Shown: positions 26,914-35,941 of the stretch, piece by piece
Layout of the letters: every line of letters starts with the position of its first letter
Numbering within the stretch: the first letter of the stretch is position 1
Assembly: GCF_014698795.1 (NCBI RefSeq)
Contig: NZ_JACJTR010000003.1
Location: 124,001-188,000, forward strand
Origin: Nostoc sp. FACHB-892
Lineage (GTDB): Bacteria > Cyanobacteriota > Cyanobacteriia > Cyanobacteriales > Nostocaceae
DNA: 64,000 bases
Reading direction: 5' to 3'
The notes under the pieces: generated by a model
The model's database searches: none
The model's input: only the letters and a program-made list of their open reading frames with translations
Told to the model about the DNA's origin: nothing
Made by a program: the position numbers and the translations under genes

Positions 26914-27633
26914 ATGAGTAAAATTCGTATCGCTCTGATTGAAGATCATGACCTAACTCGTGTAGGTATTCGGACAGCATTACTGCAAAAGGATGATATT
27001 GAAGTTGTAGGTGAAGCTGCTAATGCTGCTGAGGGACTAAAGATGTTAAAAATGGTACAACCAGATATTGCAATTGTAGATATTGGTTTACCAGACAAGG
27101 ATGGCATAGAACTGACACGGGAGGTAAAATCTACTGATAATGGACAGCAGTTACTAACAAAGGTGTTAATTTTGACACTGCGTGATAACAAAGAAGCTGT
27201 GTTGGCAGCTTTTGCTGCTGGTGCAGACTCTTACTGTATGAAAGATATAAAATTCGATAATTTGCTGGAAGCAGTACGAGTAACTCACAATGGCAACGCT
27301 TGGATTGATCCAGCGATCGCTCGGATTGTATTACAACAAGCGCAACAAAATCCTCAAAAGTTGGAATCAGCTTTTGTAGATACCAAGACCATTGCCTCTA
27401 ACCCTGATTATGTCGAGAATCTGGAAGAAATTCAACCTTATACCCTGACAGAAAGGGAGTTAGAAGTGCTACAGTTGATTGTCGAAGGTTGTAGTAATGC
27501 AGTCATTGCGGAAAGGCTTTACATCACTGTTGGGACTGTTAAAACTCACGTTCGCAATATTTTGAATAAGCTATGTGCTGATGACCGTACCCAAGCAGCA
27601 GTCCGCGCCTTGCGTTCTGGGTTAGTGGGATAA
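26914..27633 (+). CDS. NarL/LuxR-family response regulator
   Basis: 239 residues from the ATG at 26914. A TTG two codons earlier is also possible. The receiver (1-120) has acceptor Asp56 in IAIVDIGLPDKDG, acidic pair Glu10/Asp11 and Lys in CMKDIKFDN. The linker is about 125-165. The C-terminal LuxR helix-turn-helix (about 172-236) has LTERELEVLQLIVEGCSNAVIAERLYITVGTVKTHVRNILNKL. It precedes a receiver-PP2C phosphatase gene by about 140 bases on the same strand, so both may serve one stress pathway. No cognate histidine kinase is adjacent. Confidence 0.93.
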   Translation: MSKIRIALIEDHDLTRVGIRTALLQKDDIEVVGEAANAAEGLKMLKMVQPDIAIVDIGLPDKDGIELTREVKSTDNGQQLLTKVLILTLRDNKEAVLAAFAAGADSYCMKDIKFDNLLEAVRVTHNGNAWIDPAIARIVLQQAQQNPQKLESAFVDTKTIASNPDYVENLEEIQPYTLTERELEVLQLIVEGCSNAVIAERLYITVGTVKTHVRNILNKLCADDRTQAAVRALRSGLVG

Positions 27634-27775
27634 AGTTTAATTCAGTGAACAGTTATTAATGTTTGAACCACTGATAACTGTTGAAAATGATTACTTATGA
27701 ATTTTTTGTTGATTGCCAGGTGGGATAAAGATTATATTATCTCGCCATTCAAATATGTGAAAAATAAAGTCAAAT

Positions 27776-29449
27776 ATGGCTGAAATCGAGGTGGAAAAAC
27801 TTAAGCTCATGGTGGTAGATGATGAGCCTGATAACTTAGATTTACTCTACCGCACTTTTAGGCGAGATTTTCAAGTATATAAAGCTAATCATGCTTTTGG
27901 TGCTTTGGAAATCTTGGATAAATTTGGCGAAATGGCGGTGATTATTTCTGACCAAAGAATGCCAGAAATGAATGGCACCGAATTTTTTAGTCTCACTGTA
28001 GAACGCTTTCCAGACACGATTCGGATTTTGTTAACTGGTTTTACTGATGTCGAAGATTTGGTGGATGCGATTAACTCCGGTCAGGTATTCAAGTACATTA
28101 CCAAACCCTGGAATCCAGAACGGCTTAGAGGGTTAGTTGAGCAAGCCACTGATACATATCGTCTAGTTAAGAAACGCACGCAAGAGTTGCGTCGGGCCCT
28201 ACGGCGAGAATCTTTGTTTAATGCGGTAACAACGGCAATTCGGGAGTCTTTAGACTACGACAGTATGCTGCAAAAAATTGTAGCAACTCTTGGTCAAACG
28301 TTTGAAGCTACCAGTTGCTTGCTTAGACCAGTAGAGGGCGATCGCCTCATCCAAGACCAGTTCTCATACTGCGATCCTAAATCCAATGTCTTAGATTGCT
28401 TCTTCGACCCCAGTATTTTAATTGAAAAAGTGCTGGAAACCCGTCATTATCAACTTGCTCAAGAAATATATGAGGGTAACCCTTGCCACCACCTGGTTGT
28501 ACCACTTAGCTACCAGCAGCATTTGTTGGCTGTGCTAGCTCTCCACCAACGAGGACGCGATCGCCCCTGGCAAGACGAAGACATCCAACTGATTGCAGGT
28601 GTTGCCGAACAAGCAGCCTTAGCTCTCTCTCAAGCAAAACTCTACCAGCGCCTCCAAGAAAAGCAACAGCAGATTCACACTGAGTTGGAGGTAGCTCGCC
28701 AAATTCAATACAACTTGCTCCGCCAAAGTTTACCTGATATCAAAGGCGTGAAAGTACAAGCCTGTTGTTATCCTGCACGGGAAGTAGGAGGCGATTTTTT
28801 TGAAGTTTTTGTTCATCCCAAAGGCGATTTATGGTTGGCTGTGGGTGATGTCTCTGGCAAGGGCGTTCCAGCTGCTTTATTTATGGCTAGTATAATTTCA
28901 GTCTTGCGCCGAGAATTATCTCAAGAAGCACCAGCTGAACCAAATGTGGTCATGCAAAACCTCAACCACGCTCTCAGTGAAGACTTGATTAGCAACAATT
29001 ATTTTATCACCCTTGTCTTAGCTTGTTATACCCCTACCACTAAGGAACTCGTCTACACTAATGCCGGTCATATCTATCCACTGTTATGGTCACGCCAAGG
29101 TGCTTTAGCCGACAATCCCAATTACCTCAAAGTTCGCAGCGTTCCTTTAGGGATCTTGCCTAAATGGCAGGCACAGTCTGGTCGTTTGGTTCTCGCTGCT
29201 GGAGACACATTGTTACTGGCCAGCGATGGAATTACAGAAGCTATGGTATCAAATAATTGTTATTCAACAGTAAAAACCGGGTCTGACGTTGACCCAATTA
29301 ACCGTTCTATGCTGAATCAAGATGGTCTTTGGCAACTCTTGCAACAAGAGCAACAACCGCTTTGTCTTAACGATTTACTAGCTCGTATTCAGGCAGATAA
29401 TCACGTTCAAGAAGATGATCAAACTATACTTTCACTGGAGATTTTGTAA
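27776..29449 (+). CDS. Receiver-GAF-PP2C (SpoIIE/RsbU-type) phosphatase
   Basis: 557 residues. The receiver domain (about 8-125) has Asp59 in VIISDQRMPEMNG and KPW, as in RpfG-like receivers. A GAF domain (about 160-290) and a short coiled coil follow. The SpoIIE-type PP2C domain (about 310-557) has the metal ligands in VGGDFFEVF, LAVGDVSGKGVPAALFMA and LASDGITEA. It should dephosphorylate an anti-anti-sigma (STAS) protein in response to phosphorylation of its receiver. It lies 3 bases upstream of an RsbW-like gene, with which it surely forms an operon. Confidence 0.94.
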   Translation: MAEIEVEKLKLMVVDDEPDNLDLLYRTFRRDFQVYKANHAFGALEILDKFGEMAVIISDQRMPEMNGTEFFSLTVERFPDTIRILLTGFTDVEDLVDAINSGQVFKYITKPWNPERLRGLVEQATDTYRLVKKRTQELRRALRRESLFNAVTTAIRESLDYDSMLQKIVATLGQTFEATSCLLRPVEGDRLIQDQFSYCDPKSNVLDCFFDPSILIEKVLETRHYQLAQEIYEGNPCHHLVVPLSYQQHLLAVLALHQRGRDRPWQDEDIQLIAGVAEQAALALSQAKLYQRLQEKQQQIHTELEVARQIQYNLLRQSLPDIKGVKVQACCYPAREVGGDFFEVFVHPKGDLWLAVGDVSGKGVPAALFMASIISVLRRELSQEAPAEPNVVMQNLNHALSEDLISNNYFITLVLACYTPTTKELVYTNAGHIYPLLWSRQGALADNPNYLKVRSVPLGILPKWQAQSGRLVLAAGDTLLLASDGITEAMVSNNCYSTVKTGSDVDPINRSMLNQDGLWQLLQQEQQPLCLNDLLARIQADNHVQEDDQTILSLEIL

Positions 29450-29452
29450 GTA

Positions 29453-29878
29453 ATGAAAAGTGAGCTTCATGTACCAAGTGACTTGAGTTTTCTTAATATT
29501 GTCGAAACCTGGCTGTTAGGATGTTTGAAAATCCACCTAGGAGAATCTGTAGACTGGTCACGGCAATCAAGTCGTTTGAGACTGGCTTTAGTAGAAGCCT
29601 ACTCAAATGCAGTTCGTCATGCCCACAAGGACAAACCTAATTTAACGATTTTACTACGTTTGGAAGTGAAAGACCGGGATCTTGCCCTAGAAATTTGGGA
29701 CTACGGTGAAGGCTTTGATATGTCTAATTACTATGCTCCAAACCCTATGGAAAAACAAGAAGGTGGTTATGGTTGGCTAATTATGAATCGTCTCATGGAT
29801 AAAGTGGATTACCAGTTGCAGGTTAATGGTGCCAACTGTCTCAAGTTAGAGGCGACTTTACCCGAATTAGTCCAATAG
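29453..29878 (+). CDS. Anti-sigma regulatory factor (RsbW-like ATPase)
   Basis: 141 residues, HATPase_c_2 fold: N box LALVEAYSNAVRHAHKDK, G1 box EIWDYGEGFD, and GGYGWLIMNRLMDKVDY as the G2-like region. Such proteins bind a sigma factor or phosphorylate an STAS antagonist. It starts 3 bases after the PP2C phosphatase stop. The kinase/phosphatase pair of a partner switch is therefore present, but the STAS partner is not in this window. Confidence 0.92.
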   Translation: MKSELHVPSDLSFLNIVETWLLGCLKIHLGESVDWSRQSSRLRLALVEAYSNAVRHAHKDKPNLTILLRLEVKDRDLALEIWDYGEGFDMSNYYAPNPMEKQEGGYGWLIMNRLMDKVDYQLQVNGANCLKLEATLPELVQ

Positions 29879-29980
29879 CCAAAAGTTATTATTTTTCAAG
29901 TTATGTGATTTATACAAATTTTCGATGCCTGGATTTTCTTTTGGGTATGATCCACATTGCCAAGCTATTACACTTATTTG

Positions 29981-30412
29981 CTAGTTCTCACGACGTAGAG
30001 AAAGTAACTCTTGCGGAGAAGCTAAAAGTTTAATTTTAGTATATGAAATTTGCCCTTGTTGATTAAGAATAAATAGCCACAAGACATTCACGCTACACCA
30101 CGAAGTTTGTGCTTTGCCTGTTACCTGAACTTGAATCGTCTCATTTTCTAAAGCCTCCGCTATTCCGGTGTTAGGATAAGCCTTAATGTTTTGGCCTTCT
30201 TGTTTTAAGTAGGCTGCGATCGCATCTGTTCCCACGATATCAGATTCAAATGGTGGACGCATCACACCATCTATCGAAAATAAGGCAGCAGTTGCCTCAA
30301 ATTCTCCTGCATTTAAAGTTTCAAAATAACGCAGTACATTAGTTTCTGTAATTCCCTCAATCTGGAATTCTTCTTGCAACTGCGCTGGAGAGATAAATTC
30401 AGCAGAGGTCAT
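29981..30412 (-). CDS. Orange carotenoid protein C-terminal-domain homologue (CTDH)
   Basis: 143 residues, NTF2-like fold. It matches the OCP C-terminal domain closely: IEGITETNVLRYFETLNAGEFEATAALF, PPFESDIVGTDAIAAYLKQE, and the terminal LLASPQELLSL. The region equivalent to the OCP segment bearing the two carotenoid-contacting tryptophans is shortened (Trp105 to Trp112). Cys106 sits beside Trp105, like the cysteine of Anabaena CTDH that controls dimerisation. CTDHs bind keto-carotenoids from membranes and hand them to helical carotenoid proteins. No HCP or OCP gene is nearby. Confidence 0.9.
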   Translation of the reverse strand: MTSAEFISPAQLQEEFQIEGITETNVLRYFETLNAGEFEATAALFSIDGVMRPPFESDIVGTDAIAAYLKQEGQNIKAYPNTGIAEALENETIQVQVTGKAQTSWCSVNVLWLFILNQQGQISYTKIKLLASPQELLSLRREN

Positions 30413-30587
30413 AAAATTACCTGTATCATACTAGCTGAATATTCATTTCAATACAAAAATAGGTAAAAAGAAAGGTACTGTTGAGATAGATTACCACATT
30501 TGTATAAATCTTCCTCACGATAGAAGTTTTGATTAGATACGGCAGTTTTCATCTGTATGAAGTACAAAACTACTAATATCTACTGGG

Positions 30588-31508
30588 TTAAGAACGCCGT
30601 ACATTCAAGCAACACCATTCTTTTCGTTTCCACAGGGTTGCAACCACCCAGCCATTTTCTTCTAAGGCATCAGCAACAGCTTTCGATTGTTCTAGTAAAA
30701 TCCCACTGAAGATAGCCCAAGTATCAGGTTTAGCGATCGCACTCATTTCTGGAATTAATTCAATAATTACATGAGCCAAAATATTGCAAACTATACCGTC
30801 TACTGGATTTTGAAGCAGTTTTGTCAAAACGTCTACACTTCCCAATGCTGGGAGTAAACGTTCTGGATTAATATCATTTAGCGCAGCATTACTAATAGTT
30901 GATTGCACTGCCAAAGGGTCATTATCTACTGCATAGACTTTCTCTGCTCCCAGTAGCAGCGCTCCAATAGAAAGGATACCAGAACCGCAGCCAATGTCCG
31001 CAATTACCAGATGTTCATGTTTGCCGCTAGTACCCACAAACGACTGAGGAACTCCACTTAGACGCATTTCCAAGGATTCCAAACATAGCTGAGTGGTGGC
31101 ATGGTTGCCTGTACCAAATGCTACACCGGGGTCAAGACGAATCACTAACCGTTCCGTTGTTTCTGGTAATGGTAGCCATGCTGGGTTAATTAGAAAGTGA
31201 TCGCCTATTTCCTGGGGATGCCAATATTGCTTCCAGCTAGTCGCCCAATCCTCCTCATCAATTAACTGCCATTGCAGTGAGGGAGATGAAAGCCCTACAC
31301 AGAGGGCATCTTGACGGAGCAACAGCGATAGCGCTGCCAAATCTAATAGCTGCGTTTGAATTGTTGATAAGTAAGCCCTGACGAAAGATGAATTTCCTTT
31401 GTTTTCACTAGCTGTGCCACGACAGCCAAAATCTTCCAGTCGCCAAAAGATTGAATCTTCTAGGTCTGGCTCACATGAAATCTGTAGTTCCCACCAAGTG
31501 TTTGCCAT
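30588..31508 (-). CDS. prmA: Ribosomal protein L11 methyltransferase PrmA
   Basis: 306 residues. The N-terminal substrate-recognition domain begins [20 protein letters not shown]. The Rossmann methyltransferase core has [22 protein letters not shown] motif [33 protein letters not shown] and [13 protein letters not shown] (NPPY-like NILA). It trimethylates ribosomal protein L11. It lies 122 bases downstream of serA on the same strand. Confidence 0.95.
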   Translation of the reverse strand: MANTWWELQISCEPDLEDSIFWRLEDFGCRGTASENKGNSSFVRAYLSTIQTQLLDLAALSLLLRQDALCVGLSSPSLQWQLIDEEDWATSWKQYWHPQEIGDHFLINPAWLPLPETTERLVIRLDPGVAFGTGNHATTQLCLESLEMRLSGVPQSFVGTSGKHEHLVIADIGCGSGILSIGALLLGAEKVYAVDNDPLAVQSTISNAALNDINPERLLPALGSVDVLTKLLQNPVDGIVCNILAHVIIELIPEMSAIAKPDTWAIFSGILLEQSKAVADALEENGWVVATLWKRKEWCCLNVRRS

Positions 31509-31630
31509 ATAATTTTAGATTTTAAATTTTAGATTTTAGATTGGGGACTTGGTAACGGTTAGTGACCAATGCGAAAAACAATGAGCAATTAGCCATTACC
31601 AATCCAAAATCCAAAATCCGCAATCCAAAA
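31509..31630. repeat. Low-complexity repeats between serA and prmA
   Basis: Several copies of an attttaga unit and their inverted form (ccaaaatccaaaatcc type) fill the gap between serA and prmA. They could fold into an attenuating hairpin within the probable operon transcript. Confidence 0.6.
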
Positions 31631-33211
31631 TTAAAGAGTTACCGTATACGCGTCCCGAATCCCAGGGACTTTTATAATCTCATCCAAAATGCCCTCAGGT
31701 AAAGGGTCATCTATACTCAGTGCCATTACCGCATCACCGCGGACGATTTTACGACCTACTTGCATACTGGCAATATTCACATTAAAACTGCCGAGTAGGG
31801 AACCAAGTTTGCCGATAATCCCCGGCATATCCCGGTGCAGGGTAAATAGCATATATTTGCTGGGTGGAACGTTAATCGGGAAACCATCAACATCAGTGAG
31901 GTGAATTTCCCGTTCACCCAACAAAGCACCTGTGACAGAGTGAGTACCTAGAGTACCTGTGGCTTCTAGATGAAGTGTGCCGGCATAGTCTCTGATGGAA
32001 GCATCGCGGGTTTCAATTACCCGAATGCCACGCTCTTTAGCTTCTATGCTGGCATTGACATAATTTACCCGTTCCCGCAAAGCTTGGTAAAGTAAACCTT
32101 TCAGGGCAGCTACTACTAAAGGCTGACTTTTGTTGGTAGCAAGTTCGCCTTGCAGTCGAATATTAAGTACTTCCACCCGTCCGCCAGCTAGCTGTCCTAC
32201 TAGATTACCTAGAGTTTCTGCTAGTTGCATATAGGGTTTGAGTTCTTCCAATACGTCGGGGCCAAGTCCAGGAATGTTGACGGCTGAACGCGCTGGTAGT
32301 CCTAAAAGTACATCCCGAATTTGTTCGGCAACATCAATGGCGACATTCACTTGAGCTTCTGCGGTAGAGGCTCCCAAGTGGGGAGTGAGAATCACTTCTT
32401 TGCCTAGCGATCGCAATTCAGATTCACCTAGTGGTTCTGATTCGAACACATCTAAGGCTGCACCGCCTATTTTACCTGCTTTCAGAGCTGCTGCTAAAGC
32501 TACTTCATCAATGATTCCACCACGAGCGCAGTTGACAATCCGGGCTGTAGGCTTCATCTTTGCCAAAGTTGTGGCATTGATTAAGTGAGTGGTTTCTGGG
32601 GTTTTGGGGATGTGTAGGGTGATATAGTCTGCTTGCTGAAAGAGTAAATCTAGCTCAACTAACTGACAGCCAAGTTGTTCGGCTCGGTCTGTAGAAATAA
32701 AAGGGTCATAAGCTAGGAGTTTCATCCCCATTGTTTTAGCGACAGCCGCAACATGAGAGCCAATTTTACCCAAACCGACAACGCCGAGAGTTTTTTTGTA
32801 GACTTCCGCACCGACAAAGCTATTGCGATCCCACGCACCGCGTTTCACCGAAGCGTTAGCATCGGGGATGTGGCGAGACAAAGCCAAAATCATCGCTAGT
32901 GCGTGTTCAGCTGCGGCAATTGTGTTTCCCTCTGGAGAATTGACTACTACAATTCCCCGGCGGGTGGCTGCGGGAACATCCACATTATCCACACCCACAC
33001 CAGCACGACCGATGATTTTTAGCTGAGTGCCGGCTTCAATGATTTCTTGGGTGACACGTGTACTAGAGCGAATCATCAGTGCGTCATACTCACCAATAAT
33101 TTGGATGAGTTCTGCTGGTTTTAGACCTAATTTGACATCAACGGTAGCAACTTGCGAAAGAATGTCAATTCCAGCTTGGTCAATAGAATCAGAGACAAGA
33201 ACCTTAGACAT
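31631..33211 (-). CDS. serA: D-3-phosphoglycerate dehydrogenase SerA
   Basis: 526 residues, the long three-domain form. The substrate/NAD domains have GRAGVGVDNVDVPAATRRG, the nucleotide motif GVVGLGKIGSHVA, catalytic Arg in NCARGGIIDE, Glu in FESEP and His in LTPHLGAST. The intervening ASB domain (about 320-450) precedes an ACT domain (about 455-526; YMLFTLHRDMPGIIGKLGSLL). It catalyses the first step of phosphorylated serine biosynthesis. The ACT domain suggests serine feedback control. It is upstream of prmA on the same strand. Confidence 0.96.
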   Translation of the reverse strand: MSKVLVSDSIDQAGIDILSQVATVDVKLGLKPAELIQIIGEYDALMIRSSTRVTQEIIEAGTQLKIIGRAGVGVDNVDVPAATRRGIVVVNSPEGNTIAAAEHALAMILALSRHIPDANASVKRGAWDRNSFVGAEVYKKTLGVVGLGKIGSHVAAVAKTMGMKLLAYDPFISTDRAEQLGCQLVELDLLFQQADYITLHIPKTPETTHLINATTLAKMKPTARIVNCARGGIIDEVALAAALKAGKIGGAALDVFESEPLGESELRSLGKEVILTPHLGASTAEAQVNVAIDVAEQIRDVLLGLPARSAVNIPGLGPDVLEELKPYMQLAETLGNLVGQLAGGRVEVLNIRLQGELATNKSQPLVVAALKGLLYQALRERVNYVNASIEAKERGIRVIETRDASIRDYAGTLHLEATGTLGTHSVTGALLGEREIHLTDVDGFPINVPPSKYMLFTLHRDMPGIIGKLGSLLGSFNVNIASMQVGRKIVRGDAVMALSIDDPLPEGILDEIIKVPGIRDAYTVTL

Positions 33212-33695
33212 GATTACTTCATTTAAAGCTACAGGTTTTGCTGCACAAGACTTTTTAGTTTAGTCTTTATCTGTCACAATTCAGCAAAAATTATTCGTTT
33301 TAATATCAACTTAACCTTTACTTCCGCTACGTGCTGATGGTATCGAAGCGTAAGTTGCTCCCGGTGGGTACTGCCTCCTAAGTGTTTGAAGATGAGTGGC
33401 TGTTTGCACCACCCTGTCGCTAAATATAAAGCATGAATAGCACTAAGCACCTATTATATATTTATTAATAGTTAAGAGTTACCAAAATTTTATCAGCTTC
33501 AGTTAGACCAGACTAAACCATGCCATTCGTTTGTTGCTACCAAAATCACATTAAAGGTAGGGATAACCCATAGCAATGCTGTATTTGAGGCGTTAGCCAA
33601 CGATTTTTATTCGTGAAGTGCATTGCAAATATGAGGAAGAGTGTAATTACACTGCCTGAGCCAACATACTCCAGCTTTGACCAAAATATTTTTTC
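33212..33695. other. Long intergenic region upstream of serA
   Basis: 484 bases before serA on the minus strand. It is AT-rich, with no repeat family member, tRNA or convincing open frame. It presumably contains the serA promoter and the end of the small membrane protein transcript. Confidence 0.4.
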
Positions 33696-33884
33696 TCAGA
33701 GGATAATTGCTGCTGCTTCCATTGCTGCAACTGTAGCGTATCCCGCGATCGCCAGCATCATCAAAATGAAAGGATTGCTAGCCAAAGAAATTGAGCGACG
33801 CTGCCAAGCTGCAAACGCAACAGTAGCTGAAATGATTACAGTAATGCTCAGAATAACAAAGTAGAGATTGTATTGAAAAAGCAT
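33696..33884 (-). CDS. Small two-helix membrane protein, unknown function
   Basis: 62 residues from the ATG at 33884 (MLFQYNLYF). Two clear hydrophobic segments (YFVILSITVIISATVAFAAW, FILMMLAIAGYATVAAMEAA) flank a basic WQRRSISLASNP loop, which suggests an inserted hairpin. An overlapping frame on the other strand lacks such organisation. No ribosome-binding site is obvious. Function unknown. Confidence 0.55.
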   Translation of the reverse strand: MLFQYNLYFVILSITVIISATVAFAAWQRRSISLASNPFILMMLAIAGYATVAAMEAAAIIL

Positions 33885-34022
33885 GGTGACGAAGCATTTA
33901 AAAGATGATCTCAACCTTATGAGATAAGTTTGAGCAAGTCATGATGTTGCAGTAATTTTCATACTCACTTCAAAAAAGTAAAGTTACAGCAAAATTCTGA
34001 CTCCTGAATTATTACAGAAAAA

Positions 34023-34877
34023 CTATTGCTTTTTAGGAATAACGTTCCTGATTCCACTTTTAGCAGAGACAGTATCACCTTTATAACGAGGGATAATATG
34101 AATACTGGCGTGCATAATATTTTGACCCGCAGCTCGATTGATATTCATTCCTATATTAAAACCATCAGGTTCAAGTTCTGCTTTGAGAATCTCTTGTACT
34201 TTGTTTACCATAAACCAACAAGCAGATTGCTCTTTAAATGGTAATTCAAAATAACTGCTAACATGACGTTTGGGAATAACCAAAACGTGTCCTTTACTTA
34301 TTGGATAGCCATCAAAAATAGCATAAGCAGTTGCTGATTCAGTTAATAGTTTTAGATTTTTAGGAGGATTACAGAATATACAATAGTTAGATGAATTTCG
34401 CTGATGATTATAGTGGGCATACTCATATATTTCCCGATGTTCATCTAAGCAAACTGAAGTAAAGGGAAGTTTTACGATACATTGGTATGTTGGTTTTTTA
34501 TGGACATAATGCTCTCGAAAACCTTCTTTTTTGATATCCCTTCTTACAGCGTAATAAGCTTTACCTCCTGGTTTTAAGAAGTGGGATATTTCCATAAGAA
34601 CATTAGCTTGTTGTTCGGGGAATAAAACATTTAAAACATAAAAACAAATTATTGTATCAAATTTAGTGTCAGGATATTCTGGGAAATAATAAGGGTCATA
34701 GCCTGTAATATCAAAACCTTTTTGGCGCAATATTGTAACATCATTACCAACGCCACAACCAAAGTCTAGTATTTTGCCTTGTAAAAGGTTTTGATTTAAT
34801 AAAAGCTGTGCAGGAAATGACAGATAATTTCTTTTGATCGCAGTAAGATGGCTGAACTGATTTTTTTGCTGTTTCAT
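34023..34877 (-). CDS. Methyltransferase-HIT domain fusion
   Basis: 284 residues. Residues 1-150 are a class I SAM methyltransferase: motif I ILDFGCGVGNDVTIL, acidic GYDPYYF, FYVLNVLF, and LKPGGKAYYAVRR. Residues 160-284 are a HIT domain starting with zinc-type cysteines CIFC (166-169). It continues with AIFDGYPISKGHVLVIPKRH and GFNIGMNINRAAGQNIMH. The HIT triad reads H256-A-S258-I-H260 where HxHxH is expected, so the nucleophilic middle histidine is a serine. The fusion suggests a nucleotide-linked substrate that is both methylated and bound or cleaved. The substitution questions the hydrolase activity. Confidence 0.88.
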   Translation of the reverse strand: MKQQKNQFSHLTAIKRNYLSFPAQLLLNQNLLQGKILDFGCGVGNDVTILRQKGFDITGYDPYYFPEYPDTKFDTIICFYVLNVLFPEQQANVLMEISHFLKPGGKAYYAVRRDIKKEGFREHYVHKKPTYQCIVKLPFTSVCLDEHREIYEYAHYNHQRNSSNYCIFCNPPKNLKLLTESATAYAIFDGYPISKGHVLVIPKRHVSSYFELPFKEQSACWFMVNKVQEILKAELEPDGFNIGMNINRAAGQNIMHASIHIIPRYKGDTVSAKSGIRNVIPKKQ

Positions 34878-34989
34878 GGAATTTTTGGTGCTGATGTCCC
34901 AAAATTATTATTCCCAGCATCCCTTTAGGTTATGCGATGTCTACGATGGTCACTGAGCCAAGTCTCCTTCGGGGAAGTAAGCTCAAGCT

Positions 34990-35033
34990 ACGCGGAGCGT
35001 CTGTCTGCGACACACTGCGCAAACGCAGAGAAG
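34990..35033. repeat. Dispersed repeat, copy 1 (gcgtctgtctgcgacac family)
   Basis: Shares the gcgtctgtctgcgacac core, a following ctgcgc-aacg block and agagaag with the copy at 45487-45530. This is a common intergenic repeat type of filamentous cyanobacteria. Confidence 0.7.
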
Positions 35034-35040
35034 TGCGGGC

Positions 35041-35325
35041 TTACGCCCACGCATCAGGGTCAACACCTAGCTCACGTAACTTAGCTGCTAATATCTCAGC
35101 ACGCTGGCGTTCCTGTTGGGCTTGTTCGCTGCTCCACAACAGCAAATTTCCTTCTGTATCCCATCACCGATCGCGGGGTTGTTGAATATTTTCAACTGGA
35201 TCGTCAGGTAAAATGAAGTCGGTTGGAAATGCTTCCTAAGCTCGACTTTATCCAAAATTAAAAACTCGGTTTTCTTTATCCGGCAAAAACTCTGGCTTTT
35301 TGGCAAATACTTTTTCTACATCACA
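35041..35325 (-). pseudogene. Decayed Uma2 family gene (C-terminal remnant)
   Basis: Reading the minus strand, the last 39 codons (EGNLLLWSSEQAQQERQRAE ... LRELGVDP) match the tail of the intact Uma2 gene at 5292-5996. Upstream, ILPDDPVENIQQPRDR is interrupted by an in-frame TGA just before WDTEGN. Further upstream, recognisable-looking stretches continue only with more stops or frame changes. The first two thirds of a normal gene, including the catalytic D...E...K, are missing. Confidence 0.7.
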
Positions 35326-35458
35326 TATTATCGATGAAGTTAAAAAAGTAAAACGACTGCCCCATAAAGCTTTCAGCTTAGGCGTTCACGTTGCGGCAAA
35401 AATGGATAAAGTCAAGCTAAGAAACAATTGGTTCTTTTTGGATGGGGTTAACTTGTAA
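35240..35458 (+). other. Unidentified open-frame fragment
   Basis: A 72-codon frame without a clear start ends IIDEVKKVKRLPHKAFSLGV-HVAAKMDKVKLRNNWFFLDG. Its composition looks protein-coding, but no upstream start or ribosome-binding site is present and it overlaps the Uma2 remnant. Probably the 3' end of another broken gene. Confidence 0.3.
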
Positions 35459-35530
35459 AACATAAACTACTCCTAATATTAATGCACAGTATATTAGTAG
35501 GGCTAATTCTGAAGTATTCTCCGATTATTC

Positions 35531-35905
35531 TTACTGGTTTAAGACATCTTTCCTGTGTTGTGGTGCAGAAGCTACCGCAGCGACTTCTGCCATTAGTTCC
35601 TGAGAAATGCCCATCTCCTTCAAAGTTTCCATCAAATCCTCTGCCACTGCATCAAAGTGTTCGCTGTTTAAGCCTTGCTTTTCCACCAAATCTTTATGAG
35701 CTTGACGCATATAACGACCGTCATATTTATCAGTTCCGCCAAAGGCATAAGTCAGAAAAGCTTTCTGGTGTTCTCGTTGCTTCACCATATCCGCATCGGC
35801 AAAATAGTGCTTGATGCGGTTATCCTGCAAGACTCGCTCATAGAATTTGTCAACTGCTAAATCAATAGCATCTGCACCACCCAGTTTTTCAAATAAAGTC
35901 TTCAT
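35531..35905 (-). CDS. glbN: Cyanoglobin (group 1 truncated hemoglobin)
   Basis: 124 residues. TrHbN features are LFEKLGGADAIDLAVDKFYERV with B10 Tyr22, His46 near the distal site, FLTYAFGGTDKYDG, and proximal His70 in MRQAHKDLV. Cyanobacterial GlbN proteins bind O2 and NO and are linked to nitrogen metabolism and nitrosative stress. In some Nostoc strains glbN lies inside the nif cluster. Here it stands alone between pseudogene remnants and a higA gene. Confidence 0.94.
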   Translation of the reverse strand: MKTLFEKLGGADAIDLAVDKFYERVLQDNRIKHYFADADMVKQREHQKAFLTYAFGGTDKYDGRYMRQAHKDLVEKQGLNSEHFDAVAEDLMETLKEMGISQELMAEVAAVASAPQHRKDVLNQ

Positions 35906-35941
35906 AATGTTTCAACATTAAATAACCATAACTGCATCAAA

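Noticed and set aside
33330..33440. Possible riboswitch or Yfr-type RNA before serA
   Set aside because: I looked for conserved Yfr1 and glycine/serine-linked riboswitch cores and found none, only short unstable hairpins.
33613..33864. 83-codon plus-strand frame overlapping the small membrane protein
   Set aside because: The minus-strand frame has two regular membrane helices and a basic loop. The plus-strand one mirrors it and lacks a coherent structure.
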